A stretch of DNA of 64,000 nt from Sialis fuliginosa (Eukaryota > Arthropoda > Insecta > Megaloptera > Sialidae): assembly GCA_961205875.1 (NCBI GenBank), contig OY540810.1, positions 2,852,001 through 2,916,000 on the forward strand, written 5' to 3'. Below, piece by piece: positions 11,601-21,600 of this stretch. Position 1 is the stretch's first letter. Each line of letters starts with the position of its first letter. A program made the translations under genes and the position numbers. Below the pieces are notes generated by a model, which did not search any database, was not told where the DNA came from, and saw only the letters and a program-made list of their open reading frames with translations.

Positions 11601-14600
11601 GTTGATCTTTATTTTGGAACAAATCAGATCTTTGTAGATAAATAAACTTTTGTCTACCTTAAATAACAAATTAATACACATATACTATATAGAAACCTTG
11701 TTTATAATTTAATCAATTAAAAAAAAAACTGTACAGAAACGTATTGAATGATATTTGAGGCCCGTGTATTAAATTAATAAATAAATTCACAACACACCCC
11801 CTGTCACAGATGAAGGGTTGTAATTGGTCTCATTCGATCCAGCGGGAAAAATACTTCGGGATACTAAGTGAATTTTTCTCTGTTTCGCTACTTATGGTAT
11901 TCATTATAGAAAATCGTAAATATCTCGACTCCTGTGCTAGATAGAGGGTTGTTTTGCCCCCCACATCCCTAGTATCCCGAAGTATTTTTCCCGCTGGATC
12001 GAATGAGACCAAGTACAACCCTTCATCTGTGACAGGGGGTGAGTTGTGAATTTATTTATTAATTTAATACACGGGCCTCAAATATCATTCAATACGTTTC
12101 TGTACAATTTTTTTTTAATTGATTAAATTATAAACAAGGTTTCTATATAGGTAGTATATGTGTATTTGTTATTTAAGGTAGACAAAAGTTTATTTATTTA
12201 CAAAGATCTGATTTGTTCCAAAATGAAGATCAACCGAGATCACTTCAGATCTGAAATTTTTTCCCGGGTTATTATTGACACTATAAATGTAATTACATTC
12301 GATCGAAAAGAATATATGCTATACAAATAATTTTACGAAATTATAGCTATACAGATAGTTGTACGAAGCTGTAAAAATTGCAGAATATGTAGTAAACACA
12401 ATTTTTATAATTTAATGTATTTTCTTAAAGAAATACCATATAGGATTTTGTTATATTAATTTAAGATAATAATCTATGTAATTATATTTAAAATATAATA
12501 GTTAGACGTGAATTTCGGTACACCTCAAGGTATATAAAGACAAGGTAGTCTCAACAATTCCTTGACCAATCAGCGTTGGCGCGGGAATTGACGTCACTTG
12601 GGGGATCTATTCAAATGTCATAAATTTTTAATAGAATATTAATTACAAAAAATTCCTTTATTTATTCTTGTTTTCGTATTTTTTGATATTTTAACAACAC
12701 CTACAATCAAATAAGTACAAATTCGACATAGCAAAATCATAAAGTGCTGTCAGAATCATATAACGTATTGCCAACTTAAGAATAGTAAAAATGATGCTTC
12801 CCGAATTGACCAAATTGTCTTTGACAGCTTTTTTATGATTTTACAATGTCGAATTTGTACTTATTTGATTGTATGTGTTGTTAAAATATCAAAAAATACG
12901 AAAACAAGAATAAATAAAGGAATTTTTTGTAATTAATATTCTATTAAAAATTTATGACATTTGAATAGATCCCCCAGATGACGTCAATTCCCGCGCCAAC
13001 GCTGATTGGTCAAGGAATTGTTGAGACTACCTTGTCTTTATATACCTTGGGTACACCTCTACTTATTGCTATTTGTTTCTTTTCAGACAAAGGAAGATTG
13101 TTTGTCTGGGGAGCAAATTCAGAAGGTCAGCTTGGAATTAAAGTCAGTAATTACTCTGAAAAATGTCTTGTACCTAATCAGTTGCCTTTCAATGAAAAAA
13201 TTGTAGATTTAAGTTGTGGTTATTACCATACAGCATTTATCACAGGTTAGTAAAACAAATTAGCTTTTAGGTTTCTACATACGAGTGTATACCAGGTTGA
13301 TAAAGAAATGCAATTCTTGTTCAAAAAACTAAAAAAACACGTTTTTGACTACCTCCCTCCTCAATCACCAGACCCTCCTGGTCACAATATGTAACCAAAG
13401 ATTTAAAAAAATTATGGTACGCATCAAGGTACTATACATACAGATTATTATCTCAGAACCATCGCATATTTAAAAAAAATGTTTCAACCAAAAAATGTTT
13501 GGTTGTGAGGGGGTAATCAAAAAGTAATATTTATTTGCTGTTTTAACGTGACCTTCAAGGATATTTGAAGGTCAACATAATTTTTTTAAATAGGAAACTA
13601 TAGATTTTATTTAGTCATCTTATTCTACGTCAAAAAACATGAATCTTTTATCGAAAACTTTTTTTTCGAACAGTCTAAGCTTTATAAGGTATCTAACAAA
13701 ATAATTCGAGATTTTTAACATTCAAGAATTTTTTATTCAGAAACCATAAACTTTGTTTAATTTGGTTTAATAAATCTATTAAAACAATGTTTTAGAAAAT
13801 GGAGATGTATACACATTCGGAGAAAACGAAAACGGAAAATTAGGTTACGATAGAGAGGAAAAAATAGTCCCAGAACCACATAAACTCGAACATGAAGAAA
13901 CATTCAGTCGAGTTTTTTGTGGCGGAAATCACTCGTTTTTGATTTCAAATAAGAACAACGTTTACGCGTTTGGTTCAAATTTGAATGGCCAACTTGGATG
14001 TGATACAATACCTTCGTTCTTAGCGAAACCAACCAAATTGGACAGTTCGATATTCAATGGAGAAATTGTTACTGATATTTCCTGTGGAGAAAGACACACT
14101 GCATTTTTAACAGGTAATTTTTACATTTTCGTATTTTGAAGAAAATAAGGTACTGGCACCAGTCTTGGACAATAATTTGTTACTGCATCATAATATGTAA
14201 ACACTTATCTGTAAAACAGCTTAATTTGATGACAATCGGCCAATGGGTGTTAAAATGGTGGACATTTAAACTAATTATAATTAATAACTCAACTTGGCGC
14301 GATCCTACAGATTCATTTTTTTTTAATTATAGCTTACACCTTTATCTTTAAATCTATTATTTGGCCTAAGAGCGTCACCACTTCTTTCTTCCCCTATTAT
14401 GTATAAACAAATTAAAATAGATAAATCGATAACGTAACAATTAGTAGAATAATTAATACCTACACTACCAAAATTTTTTAATTTTATTTTAGATTTGGTT
14501 AAAAGTATGTTTATTATATAGATTTTTACACGATGATTTCAAATATGTCGACAAAAATCAAATCCGACCACCTATTTAAAAATTATGACGATTTTTCTTC

Positions 14601-16498
14601 AAAATTTTTAAGAGACTGGCCTGAAAATAACTAAAAAAAATGTATATTATATTTTTTTATTTTAGATTTCGCTTCTTCAAAATTTTTAAAAGACTGGCTC
14701 TGAAAACTACTAAAATTTTTTAATTTTATTTTAGATTTCGTTAAAAACATGTTTATTATATAGATTTGTATACGCTGATTTCAAATATGTTGATAAAAAT
14801 CAAATCCGATCACCTGTTCAAAAGTTACGACGATTTTTCTTTAAAAATTTTAAGAGACTGGCTCTGAAAATTACTAAAAAAAATTATATTATATTTTTTT
14901 ATTTTGTTTTAGATTTCGCTTGGCGCGATCCTATAGATTCTTTTTTTTTAATCATAGCTTACACCTTTATCTTTAAATCTATTATTTGCCCTAAGAGCGT
15001 CGCGACCCCTTTCTACCCCTTTTTTAAACAAATTAAAATAGATAAATCGATAACGTAACATTAATTACATTGTTTCAAAATTTACGATCTTTTTTTTATT
15101 TTATGACTTTTGTATCGCAGTACTTATCATTAGAAAGTGTCCATCACTGGGTACCCATTACTAGTTTTACTATATCCATTACTGGAGAAAAAACAAACAA
15201 AATAAAAGGCTGTAAGTAATTTAAAAAATGAACTTTGGTAATTAAATCGAGATACTTATTTTATTAGTAACATGAGAGTAACAAAAAAAAAACAGTTTAC
15301 CTTCAAGCGTTCAAGACTGATGCCAGTATCTTATCTCACTCATAAATTAATGATTTTAGAACCTGGAAAATTATACACTTGTGGTGACTCAAGACACGGG
15401 AAACTGTGCCATAAAAATGAACTGGCAAGCCTGGATGAAATAACTTCTAATAAACCGAAACTTGTAACCCATTTAAACGGATATGTTACGATGTACTTAT
15501 CGTGTGGAGGTTGTCACACCATTCTCACAGCTAAAAGAAGTATAAAATCATTTCTAGATAACAAACCAGAACGTCAAAATTCAGCTCCTTTACCCCCCCT
15601 GCAATATAAACCTATACCTAAAATGATAGATTACGATCAGGGGCATGTTAAAAATAATATTATAAGTGAAAACAGCAACAAATACGATTTAGAAAATGGG
15701 CATAATGGAACGATACCTGAAGACATACTTGAAAATAATAATATTAATAGATTCGATATGATGCCAGATGATATCTTGCAAATAAAAGGTACAGAGATAA
15801 TAATGAAACCAGAAGGAAGTAAACTTCTTGATCAAATTACAAATGAAGACGAAATTGCTGATGCGATTGATGAAGAAATCGCGAATTTGGAGAAGCAAGT
15901 TGAAGAGGAGATAGCTAATGAGAGGCGAAAAATACTTGAGGATAATAATGAGTTTATAATGCAAGAAGAAGATAACATAGAAAATAAAATTCTAGAAGAA
16001 GTTGCAGAAGAGATGTTGAACGATGAAATTAATAACGAAAAAGAGGAAGTCGATGAGATGATTGTTGACAACAAAGAAGAAAATGATAAAATGATGAAAG
16101 CGGAAAGTCCGATGGTTAAGAAAGTAAATAACCATCAAAAAGAAGTAATTAAAAACGTGGAAGAAGATGAAGATGAAGTTATAGCAGTTGTACCAAAAGA
16201 AGATATCAAAGATAAATTCCAAAACAAAATGGCGAAACTATGGATGTCATTTAAACGTAAAAAACATTCAACAGCTGGTCGTGATCTTATAACTATAGAT
16301 AAAATTACAGAAAGTAAGTATTTATTTCATTTTTAATTTTATAGATTACGTAAATTTTCTTAGTAATAAAAATTCCCATTTTTATTTCCAGACAGCATCA
16401 AAGAAAAATTTATGAATGGTATGAACGCAAGTAAAGAAATTGGAACTCCAGTTTCTAATGAAAATAAAGAATTATCAAAAGCATGTATTATACTTTAA
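2627..16498 (+). CDS. RPGR: RPGR homologue (RCC1-repeat ciliary GTPase regulator)
   Basis: Exons are 2627-2648, 6107-6232, 8534-8689, 11257-11421, 13087-13245, 13796-14113, 15360-16313 and 16392-16498. All seven introns are GT-AG and all are phase 1, giving a 668-aa protein. Seven RCC1 blades are visible, for example [13 protein letters not shown] (about residue 11), [71 protein letters not shown] and [13 protein letters not shown]. The first blade follows human RPGR almost residue for residue. After about residue 375 comes a long Glu/Asp/Asn-rich, helical-looking region like the acidic part of vertebrate RPGR, then the C-terminal CIIL, a geranylgeranylation-type CAAX box (human RPGR ends in CTIL). 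In known systems RPGR sits at the ciliary transition zone and binds PDE6D, RPGRIP1 and small GTPases. The RCC1 exons are small and the introns are swollen by transposons. The start codon is chosen because exon 1 joins exon 2 in frame and matches the short leader before blade 1; an upstream non-coding exon is possible. Confidence 0.93.
2744..3446 (+). mobile_element. Complete non-autonomous element, CATCTGCC/GCTTCCTCG family
   Basis: A full copy in RPGR intron 1. It starts at AACATCTGCCAAGTAAATGC and ends with the hairpin CTTCTCG...CGAGGAAGC. GCTTCCTCG occurs near both ends in inverted orientation. A (GACA)n-type microsatellite sits at about 3291-3313, before the block AACGAAAAGTGTTTGTCTTG. 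No coding capacity is seen. The same structure recurs at 42114-42851. Subterminal inverted repeats, a microsatellite core and a terminal hairpin resemble Helentron-associated DINE-1-like elements, but that assignment is inference. Confidence 0.75.
3525..3775 (+). repeat. Fragment of GGTACTGGCACCAG family
   Basis: Begins with TAGTACCAGTCTTGATCG and carries the family block TTTCTCCAGTAATGGATAAAG and GATGGACACTTGCTAATGAT, shared with 15110-15200, 49250-49300 and 63210-63300. No coding capacity is seen. Confidence 0.6.
4000..4113 (+). repeat. Hairpin-end fragment of the GCTTCCTCG family
   Basis: Solo right end: ACAGAAAGATCAAG through TATCTTCGATATTGCGAGGA. It matches the ends of 2744-3446 and 42114-42851. 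The rest of the element is absent. Confidence 0.65.
4391..5067. mobile_element. Non-autonomous element with AAGGTACTGGCACCAGT termini
   Basis: Inverted termini AAGGTACTGGCACCAGT at 4391 and ACTGGTGCCAGTACCTT ending at 5067. The interior holds a second inverted repeat of about 100 bp per arm (4554-4651 against 4713-4812), so it folds into a long hairpin. It lies in RPGR intron 1. Related ends occur at 14150, 15334, 48168, 63032 and 63436. The superfamily is not determined. Confidence 0.7.
5068..5900. other. RPGR intron 1 remainder, nothing recognised
   Basis: AT-rich intron sequence without supported genes. The block near 5530-5575 (TCGTCTGCCACCGTAAAT, AGAATCGCTTACAACAG) resembles the left part of the TA-flanked element at 40756-41153 and is probably a decayed relative. 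Confidence 0.4.
5905..6055 (+). repeat. Hairpin-end fragment of the GCTTCCTCG family next to RPGR exon 2
   Basis: Contains the ACACGGAACGAAAAGTGTTT block, the AAAGATCAATTTAAAATTTTG block and a decayed hairpin ending TTCCGAGGAAG. It stops about 50 bases before the RPGR exon 2 acceptor at 6106. Confidence 0.65.
6454..7750. mobile_element. 1.3-kb foldback element flanked by TA
   Basis: Arms of about 450 bp (6454-6920 and 7284-7750) are near-perfect reverse complements, with termini GCCCAATCATTTTAGAT and ATCTAAAATGATCGGGC flanked by TA. Each arm contains an open frame of 61 codons that is the same sequence read from opposite strands; I do not consider it a gene. The spacer is about 360 bp. It lies in RPGR intron 2 and directly abuts the Harbinger MITE at 7754. 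Confidence 0.8.
7754..8206 (+). mobile_element. PIF/Harbinger-derived MITE with TAA target duplication
   Basis: Terminal inverted repeats AAGTTTCTGTCAAACAGGA and CTCCTGTTTGACAGAACTT, flanked by TAA on both sides (7751-7753 and 8207-8209), the TWA-type 3-bp duplication of PIF/Harbinger. A short frame inside (7850-7963) encodes a transposase-like N-terminus. Most of the transposase has been deleted. It lies in RPGR intron 2. Confidence 0.75.
7850..7963 (+). pseudogene. Harbinger transposase N-terminal remnant (37 codons)
   Basis: Encodes [20 protein letters not shown] followed by [12 protein letters not shown], then stops. An acidic [10 protein letters not shown] helix followed by an Arg/Lys patch and a W-V-x-x-I motif is characteristic of the start of insect PIF/Harbinger transposases. 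It lies inside a TAA-flanked MITE, which supports the assignment. Too short to be functional. Confidence 0.55.
8217..8404. mobile_element. Short TIR MITE (GTCGATCCAGACTATCGAGC)
   Basis: Starts with GTCGATCCAGACTATCGAGC and ends with its near-exact reverse complement GCTCGATAGTCTGGATCGAC; the inverted repeat continues inward through a GGACCGAG block. Total about 188 bp. No target duplication could be assigned. RPGR intron 2. Confidence 0.7.
8990..9790. mobile_element. Palindromic foldback repeat
   Basis: Arms of about 310-350 bp (about 9030-9345 and 9395-9750) are near-perfect reverse complements; shared marks include CGATATTTGTATGACGAGTTG, TTTCCTGCAG and CTCGAGATATAGCC. Most of one arm recurs at 36568-36990. 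Open frames of about 62 codons on both strands are mirror images and are not genes. RPGR intron 3. Confidence 0.75.
10490..10900 (+). repeat. 160-bp tandem repeat, about 2.5 units
   Basis: The block GAATAGTTAATATCTCAGCT followed by TGGCGCGATCGAG starts at 10501, 10661 and 10821, an exact 160-bp period. Units include the GCCCGATGACC...CCGCCTTCGGCTATTATTA segment. Single diverged units occur at about 14280-14440, 14925-15070, 44035-44130 and 44470-44580, so the monomer is also dispersed. RPGR intron 3. Confidence 0.85.
10889..11250 (-). mobile_element. CATCTGCC family fragment abutting RPGR exon 4
   Basis: A reverse-orientation copy from the CCCATTTCAAAATCGTGTG block to the terminus TTTACTTGGCAGAT. 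The element end is followed by a T-run and the AG acceptor of RPGR exon 4 (first coding base 11257). The hairpin end is missing. The polypyrimidine tract of this intron therefore overlaps or directly follows transposon sequence. Confidence 0.75.
11567..12269. mobile_element. Near-perfect palindrome of about 700 bp
   Basis: Termini CTCGGGAAAAAATTTTAGAT and ATCTGAAATTTTTTCCCGGG. The arms match for over 300 bp, including GATCCAGCGGGAAAAATACT and its complement around a short centre near 11915. No clear target duplication and no coding capacity are seen. RPGR intron 4. Confidence 0.8.
12526..13049. mobile_element. Palindromic MITE (CAAGGTATATAAAGACAAGG termini)
   Basis: Arms of about 220-260 bp are reverse complements, from CAAGGTATATAAAGACAAGG to CCTTGTCTTTATATACCTTG, with inner marks GACCAATCAGCGTTGGCGCG and GACGTCA. 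It ends 37 bases before the RPGR exon 5 acceptor. A decayed relative occurs at about 16900-16950. Confidence 0.8.
13440..13756 (+). repeat. One-arm copy of the 22636-23395 palindrome family
   Basis: Shares ATTATCTCAGAACCAT, GTAATATTTATTTG, TTTAACGTGACCTTCAAGG and ATTCAAGAATTTTTTATTCA with the palindrome in the OARD1 intron. Only one arm is present. It fills most of RPGR intron 5. Confidence 0.65.
14146..15335. mobile_element. Composite repeat with GGTACTGGCACCAG ends and internal duplications
   Basis: Starts with AAGGTACTGGCACCAGTCTTG and ends with TCAAGACTGATGCCAGTATC. Inside are two 160-bp-type monomers (TTGGCGCGATCCTA at about 14292 and 14922) and two copies of a segment related to the 9030-9750 palindrome (about 14470-14600 and 14700-14860). 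The family block TCCATTACTGGAGAAAAAAC is at about 15174. It fills RPGR intron 6. Confidence 0.65.
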
Positions 16499-16545
16499 AC
16501 TTTTTGTTATTGACAGTGTAGACAAATTAGTAATTTCATATTGCA

Positions 16546-16551
16546 AATAAA
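16546..16551 (+). terminator. Polyadenylation signal of RPGR
   Basis: AATAAA, 48 bases after the stop codon at 16496-16498. It is the first canonical signal downstream of the gene. Confidence 0.7.
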
Positions 16552-16604
16552 AATATTGTCGTTATGCAAGTAAAATTAATTTACTGTTTAAAATAACATT
16601 GAAC

Positions 16605-16800
16605 AATAATCTATAACCGTACATGTGGTATAACCATGCAATTTTTTCGGGGAAGGGGGGGGGGGTTATAATACATATTAATAAATTTTTGGATGTATTT
16701 TTAATAATCTATGTCCGTACATGTGGTATAACCATGCAATTTTTTCGGGGAAGGGGGGGGGGTTATAATACATATTAATAAATTTTTGGATGTATTTTTA
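16605..16800 (+). repeat. 98-bp tandem duplication with G-runs
   Basis: AATAATCTAT...CCGTACATGTGGTATAACC begins at 16605 and again at 16703, including a G-run and the TTGGATGTATTTTTAA end. About two units. The segment CATTACTACGCCACTG at about 16857-16873 resembles the end of a hAT element, so this may be the inside of a decayed hAT copy. Confidence 0.75.
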
Positions 16801-17093
16801 ACTGATGTTTTTTTGAGAACACTGAATATTTCGGAGGGGGAGGTATCGTCCCCCTCATTACTACGCCACTGATTGCAAGCAAAGCAAAGGTATGTAAAGT
16901 ACAAGGTAGCCTGATTATCTTTTTGGCCAATCAGCGTTCAAGGCAAGAAACGTTTAATGGAGAAACCACTATGAATCAAATAAAGTTTTATAAATTTAAT
17001 TTTATATAGCTTATGTCACACTTATGTTCAATAGAGTACCAACGTGCAAAACCCTCCCCAAAGAATTTTCTGTTTGTATTAATAATAATTATA

Positions 17094-17494
17094 CAGTGTA
17101 TTCCAAGTTGATTAAGACATAAGAAATTTAACATGGTGGCAATTAGAAGTGCTGTAGTAACCTTTGGTCAAATTTAACGATGTGTGATTGGTGCATTTTG
17201 AAATACCACCACAAAATTTAATAAAATAGTAATTAGTATTTTGTTTTCAAATTTATATCTGCCAAAAAATATTATTATAATTTTATCTAGGATGCTTACT
17301 TTAATTTCATTAATGTATTTTATTGTTGAAAACAAAATACTGTTGATTAATTTAAAATTTGTCAGTTAGTGTCGAGGCGGCATTTCAAATTGCACCAATC
17401 ACACATTGTTAAATTTGACCAAAGGTTGCTATACAGCATTTATAATTGTCCCCATGTTAAATTTCCTATCTCTTAATCAACTTGGAATACACTG
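17094..17494. mobile_element. Tc1/mariner-type MITE (CAGTGTATTCCAAGTTGATT)
   Basis: Termini CAGTGTATTCCAAGTTGATT and AATCAACTTGGAATACACTG, both flanked by TA. Arms extend about 180 bp around a short centre. Sister copies: 52256-52644, 53776-54182 and a half copy at 49531-49786. Four copies in 64 kb indicate a successful family. Confidence 0.85.
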
Positions 17495-17496
17495 TA

Positions 17497-18673
17497 TATT
17501 CAAATATTAAAAATATAAATTAGTTATGTATAGTATGGTAATAGACTTACCTATATTTTTAATATTTGAGAAAATTAATTGTAAGAATAACATTTATCAA
17601 CAACTCGATTGTAGACCGAAATGCGTCAAGCAATTAAATATGTATAATATAACAAAGTTTTTTTAAATAAAAAAATAAAAAACCATATTACAATAATTAA
17701 TAATTTCAAACCTAAAATCCGGCACGCCACTGCTCACAGTGTTCACGTTCCTTACATAGTCGAGTCCAGTGCATTTAGACAAAAAATAGATGTAACTACG
17801 AAAAAATTCCATGCGAGCTTTTTTTATACCCTTTTTACATATGTCTTGACCGATTTTTTTTAGTTTGATGTCCCACGTCCTGGTCTAAATAATTGTTTAT
17901 ACTAAACCGATTATCAAATTTCATAACTGTATCACAATAGGTTCTTAAGATATTAAATAAAAACTAATTGGGCAAAATCTTTGGAAGGCACGAAAAATTT
18001 CTGGACATAAAAATATGTATTACCTTCAGTTTCCTTGTTTATTGAGCTATTACATAAAAATACTTTTTTCTTAAGTTACGCCTATGTGTAATGATTATGT
18101 ATATCAAAAGGAATGTGTATATAGAAATGGGAATACCCGAATTTATATCAAATATGTATAGTTCAGTTTACGAGTTATTTTGTAAAACATCATGAAAACA
18201 TTTAATTCAATCTATTTAAATATGATTTAATTAATAACATAGTTGTTAGTATTAATACGGAAGTATTTCTTTATATTTAATTAAATAATTAATATGCTTC
18301 GCATGTAGATACCTAATCTTTTCAATTGTAATTGTATATTGATAACTAGTGACATCATCTATAGATAGGTATATTGAGCATTGTATCAAGTTAATACATG
18401 ACAGCAATACGATACGATATGCAATTATGTGTACGCTATCATTTTTCTAAAAAGTGGATTGAATTAATTGGATCTCTAGCAGTTTATATGTTAGATTGAT
18501 AAACGCAATATTTTCATAATTTATTGTGACATACGCACAGAATAATTAAGGTATTTATACAGATAATATATTGTTATATAACCTCAAAATATAATTTATA
18601 AAATGTGGAAATTTAACATTTAAAAAAATTATTTGATTTTAATTTATATAATCAAACTTGTAGATTAACTACT
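17497..18673. other. Intergenic region upstream of the OARD1-like gene
   Basis: About 1.2 kb of AT-rich sequence with no recognised element. It should hold the promoter of the gene starting at 18674. No clear TATA box, X-box or CpG-rich segment was found. Confidence 0.4.
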
Positions 18674-21600
18674 ATGGAAGAAGAAAATGTTGAAAATTCT
18701 TCAAGTAAAGCTAAGAGGAGAGGAGGTCGTAAAAAAAGAAAAGATAATTCATTAAATAAAGAAATTACAGATAATGATTCTTTAAATACCTTGTCTTTAG
18801 ATAATAAAGAGTACTTAAATAAAACAGAGGAAGAAGGTGCTTCTACAAATTTAGTTACTGACAAAACTAACAACGTAAATAGACAAAGAAGCAAATCTAG
18901 AGAAAAAGTTAACTTAAATGTCGGTAAGGAAGAAAGCCAGATTATAGATACATCTGACTCGAAATCTCATGAAGGTAACTCAAGCACAAAGCGAAAAGGA
19001 AATAAGCATTCTCGTAATAACACAGAGGACCAAAGTGCTTCCATAACTGACAAAAAAAATAAACAAAGAAGCAAATCTAGAGAAAAAGACGTTAATAAGA
19101 AAGAAAGCCAAAACATTGATTTAAATTTGAGATCTGACGAGGGTGATTCGAGCACAAAACAAAAAGGAAATAAACATTCTTATAATGAAACAGAGGACAT
19201 AAGTGCTTCCATAACTTCAACTACTGACAAAACCGGTAAAAAAAATAAACGAAGAAATAAATCTAGAGAAAAAGACGTTAATAAGAAAGACATCCAGAAT
19301 ATTGATAAAAATTTGGGATCTGACGAGGGTGATTTAAGCACAAAACGAAAAGGAAATAATTGTAGTAAAAATCAGAATCAATCATCTATGCAAACCAAAT
19401 TTAAAGAATATTCTGATGATAATGGTTCTTTAAATACATCCGCATTAAATAATATAGAGGGGATAAGTAATGAAACAAGTGCTTTAATGACTGATGAAAC
19501 AGATTACAAAAATAGGCGAAGTAAATCTAGAGAAAAAGATCTAAATACCAATAAGAAAGATAGTCAAAGTAAACATTCAGATTCATGGAATTGGAGATCT
19601 GAAAATAAAGGAAATTATGCTCATGGACAAAACAATCAGGAGCAACATTATAAGGATAATTTTTCAACATCTCCATATCCTAAAAACACAAGTCGATCTT
19701 ATAGAGGTAAGGGTAGACAATATAATAATGTTGAGCAAAATAAATTTCGTGAATATTCTAATGAAAGTGCGGGTAATGTTCCTTCCTATACATCGGCATT
19801 AGAGAATGAAGGGACATGGGAAATAAATGCTTCTATGAATTCAGTTAGTGACAAAACGGATGACAAAAATACACAACGGAGTAAATCTAGAGAAAAATAT
19901 TTAAATACTGATAAGAAAGATAGTCAAAATACAGATTCATGGGATTCAAGATTTTCTGAAGATAACACTAAACAAAAAGCAATGTATGGTCCCCACCGTG
20001 GGGGATACAATCAGGATCGACGTTATAATAATTCTAACCAAAAAAACAAATATAAAAATGACGATAAGGATTTTCCAACTTCTTTTTATCCTGATAACAG
20101 AACAAGTAAAGGTAAACAATACAATCAATATGGGCCAAATAAATCTTGGGAACATTCTAATGAAAGTGCGGGTAACGTTACTTCCAATACATCTACATTA
20201 AATAATGAAGATTGGTTCAGTGGTGAAACATTGGAAACAAATGCTTCCATGAATTCAGTTACTGACATAACTGATGACAAAAATACGCACCGAAGTAAGT
20301 CTAGAGAAAAAAATTTCAATACCAATAAGAGAGATCAAAATACAGATTCACGCGATTTTAGATCTTTTGACCGTAGCACTAGAAGTTATGGTCCACGTCG
20401 TGGGCGCAATCAGGAACAACGTAGTTATTATAATGAAAGAAACGATTATAAAGATGATGAAAAGAATGAACGTAAAATGAATGAGTTATTTAAATTTAAA
20501 GAAAAAAACGGTGACTTGTTTACAGCATCAAAAGAATATTCTCTGGCTCATTGCGTTGCAGAAGATTTTCGAATGGGTGCTGGAATTGCAGTCACGTTTA
20601 GGTAAAGTATTTAAATATTAAATACTTACTTCAGTAGTAATAATTAATTTTGTTATTTTAGAAAAACATTCCATCGTGTTGATGAACTCCTATCTCAGTA
20701 TAAAAGAACAGGGGAAGTTGCAGTGTTGAGCGATTCTAATAGATTTATCTATTATTTAGTAACAAAAAAATTCAGTTACGAAAAACCGACTTATCGCTCT
20801 TTAGAAGAATCTCTACGTGAAATGAAGTTACATTGCGTTGAAAACAATGTAAAAATGTTAGCAATGCCTAAAATTGGATGTGGGCTAGATTTGCTTGAAT
20901 GGAACAGAGTGGAGAACATTATATGTAAATTATTTGGCGATATGGAAATTGAAATCGTTGTTTATAATTATCAAAAGGTAATTTATTTTTCTTATATTAT
21001 AATTAATTTTGGTACTTGTGTATTATATCCTCGGCGGTTTGAAAAAACTAAAATCACTAGGAACAAGTGTCATGTAGGTGTTATGTTGATTAGCGCCAAT
21101 GTGAGTAAAGTTTGTACTATTAGTTTAAATATTCATATTTATATAGGGATTACATTTTTCATTATTTTTGAATGATAACTTCTAACTGTTCTTGGTTAGG
21201 GCAATCTATTGGGGCGAAATCGAGTTGATTACTTTTGGGTTGGTTAATATCCGTTAGGTTAAAAACAAGGATTAAATCTCCAACCCAACAAACTGTTTTT
21301 AAATAACTATCAAATAAAATAAACTATTCTGAATAACTATATACATATTAATATAAACAAATAAATCTTTGCTGTTTCATAATGTAATTAGTTACAGAAT
21401 ACCTATATGTATAATAATTACCCATTAATTACCTTTTTAAAAATATTGAAATTAATAGTACAAACTTTACTCACATTGGCGCTGATGTTATTATATAATA
21501 CATGACAGTTGCCCATCTGTAGAACTGGTTATTTTATGTTCCTAGTGATTTTATTTTTTTCAAACTGCCGGGGATATAATAGACAAGTACCTTAATTTTA

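Noticed and set aside
15272..15359. Extension of RPGR exon 7 upstream to an ATG at 15272
   Set aside because: The extension runs through the right end of a repeat; the AG acceptor at 15358-15359 joins the RCC1 blade in the correct phase and matches RPGR.
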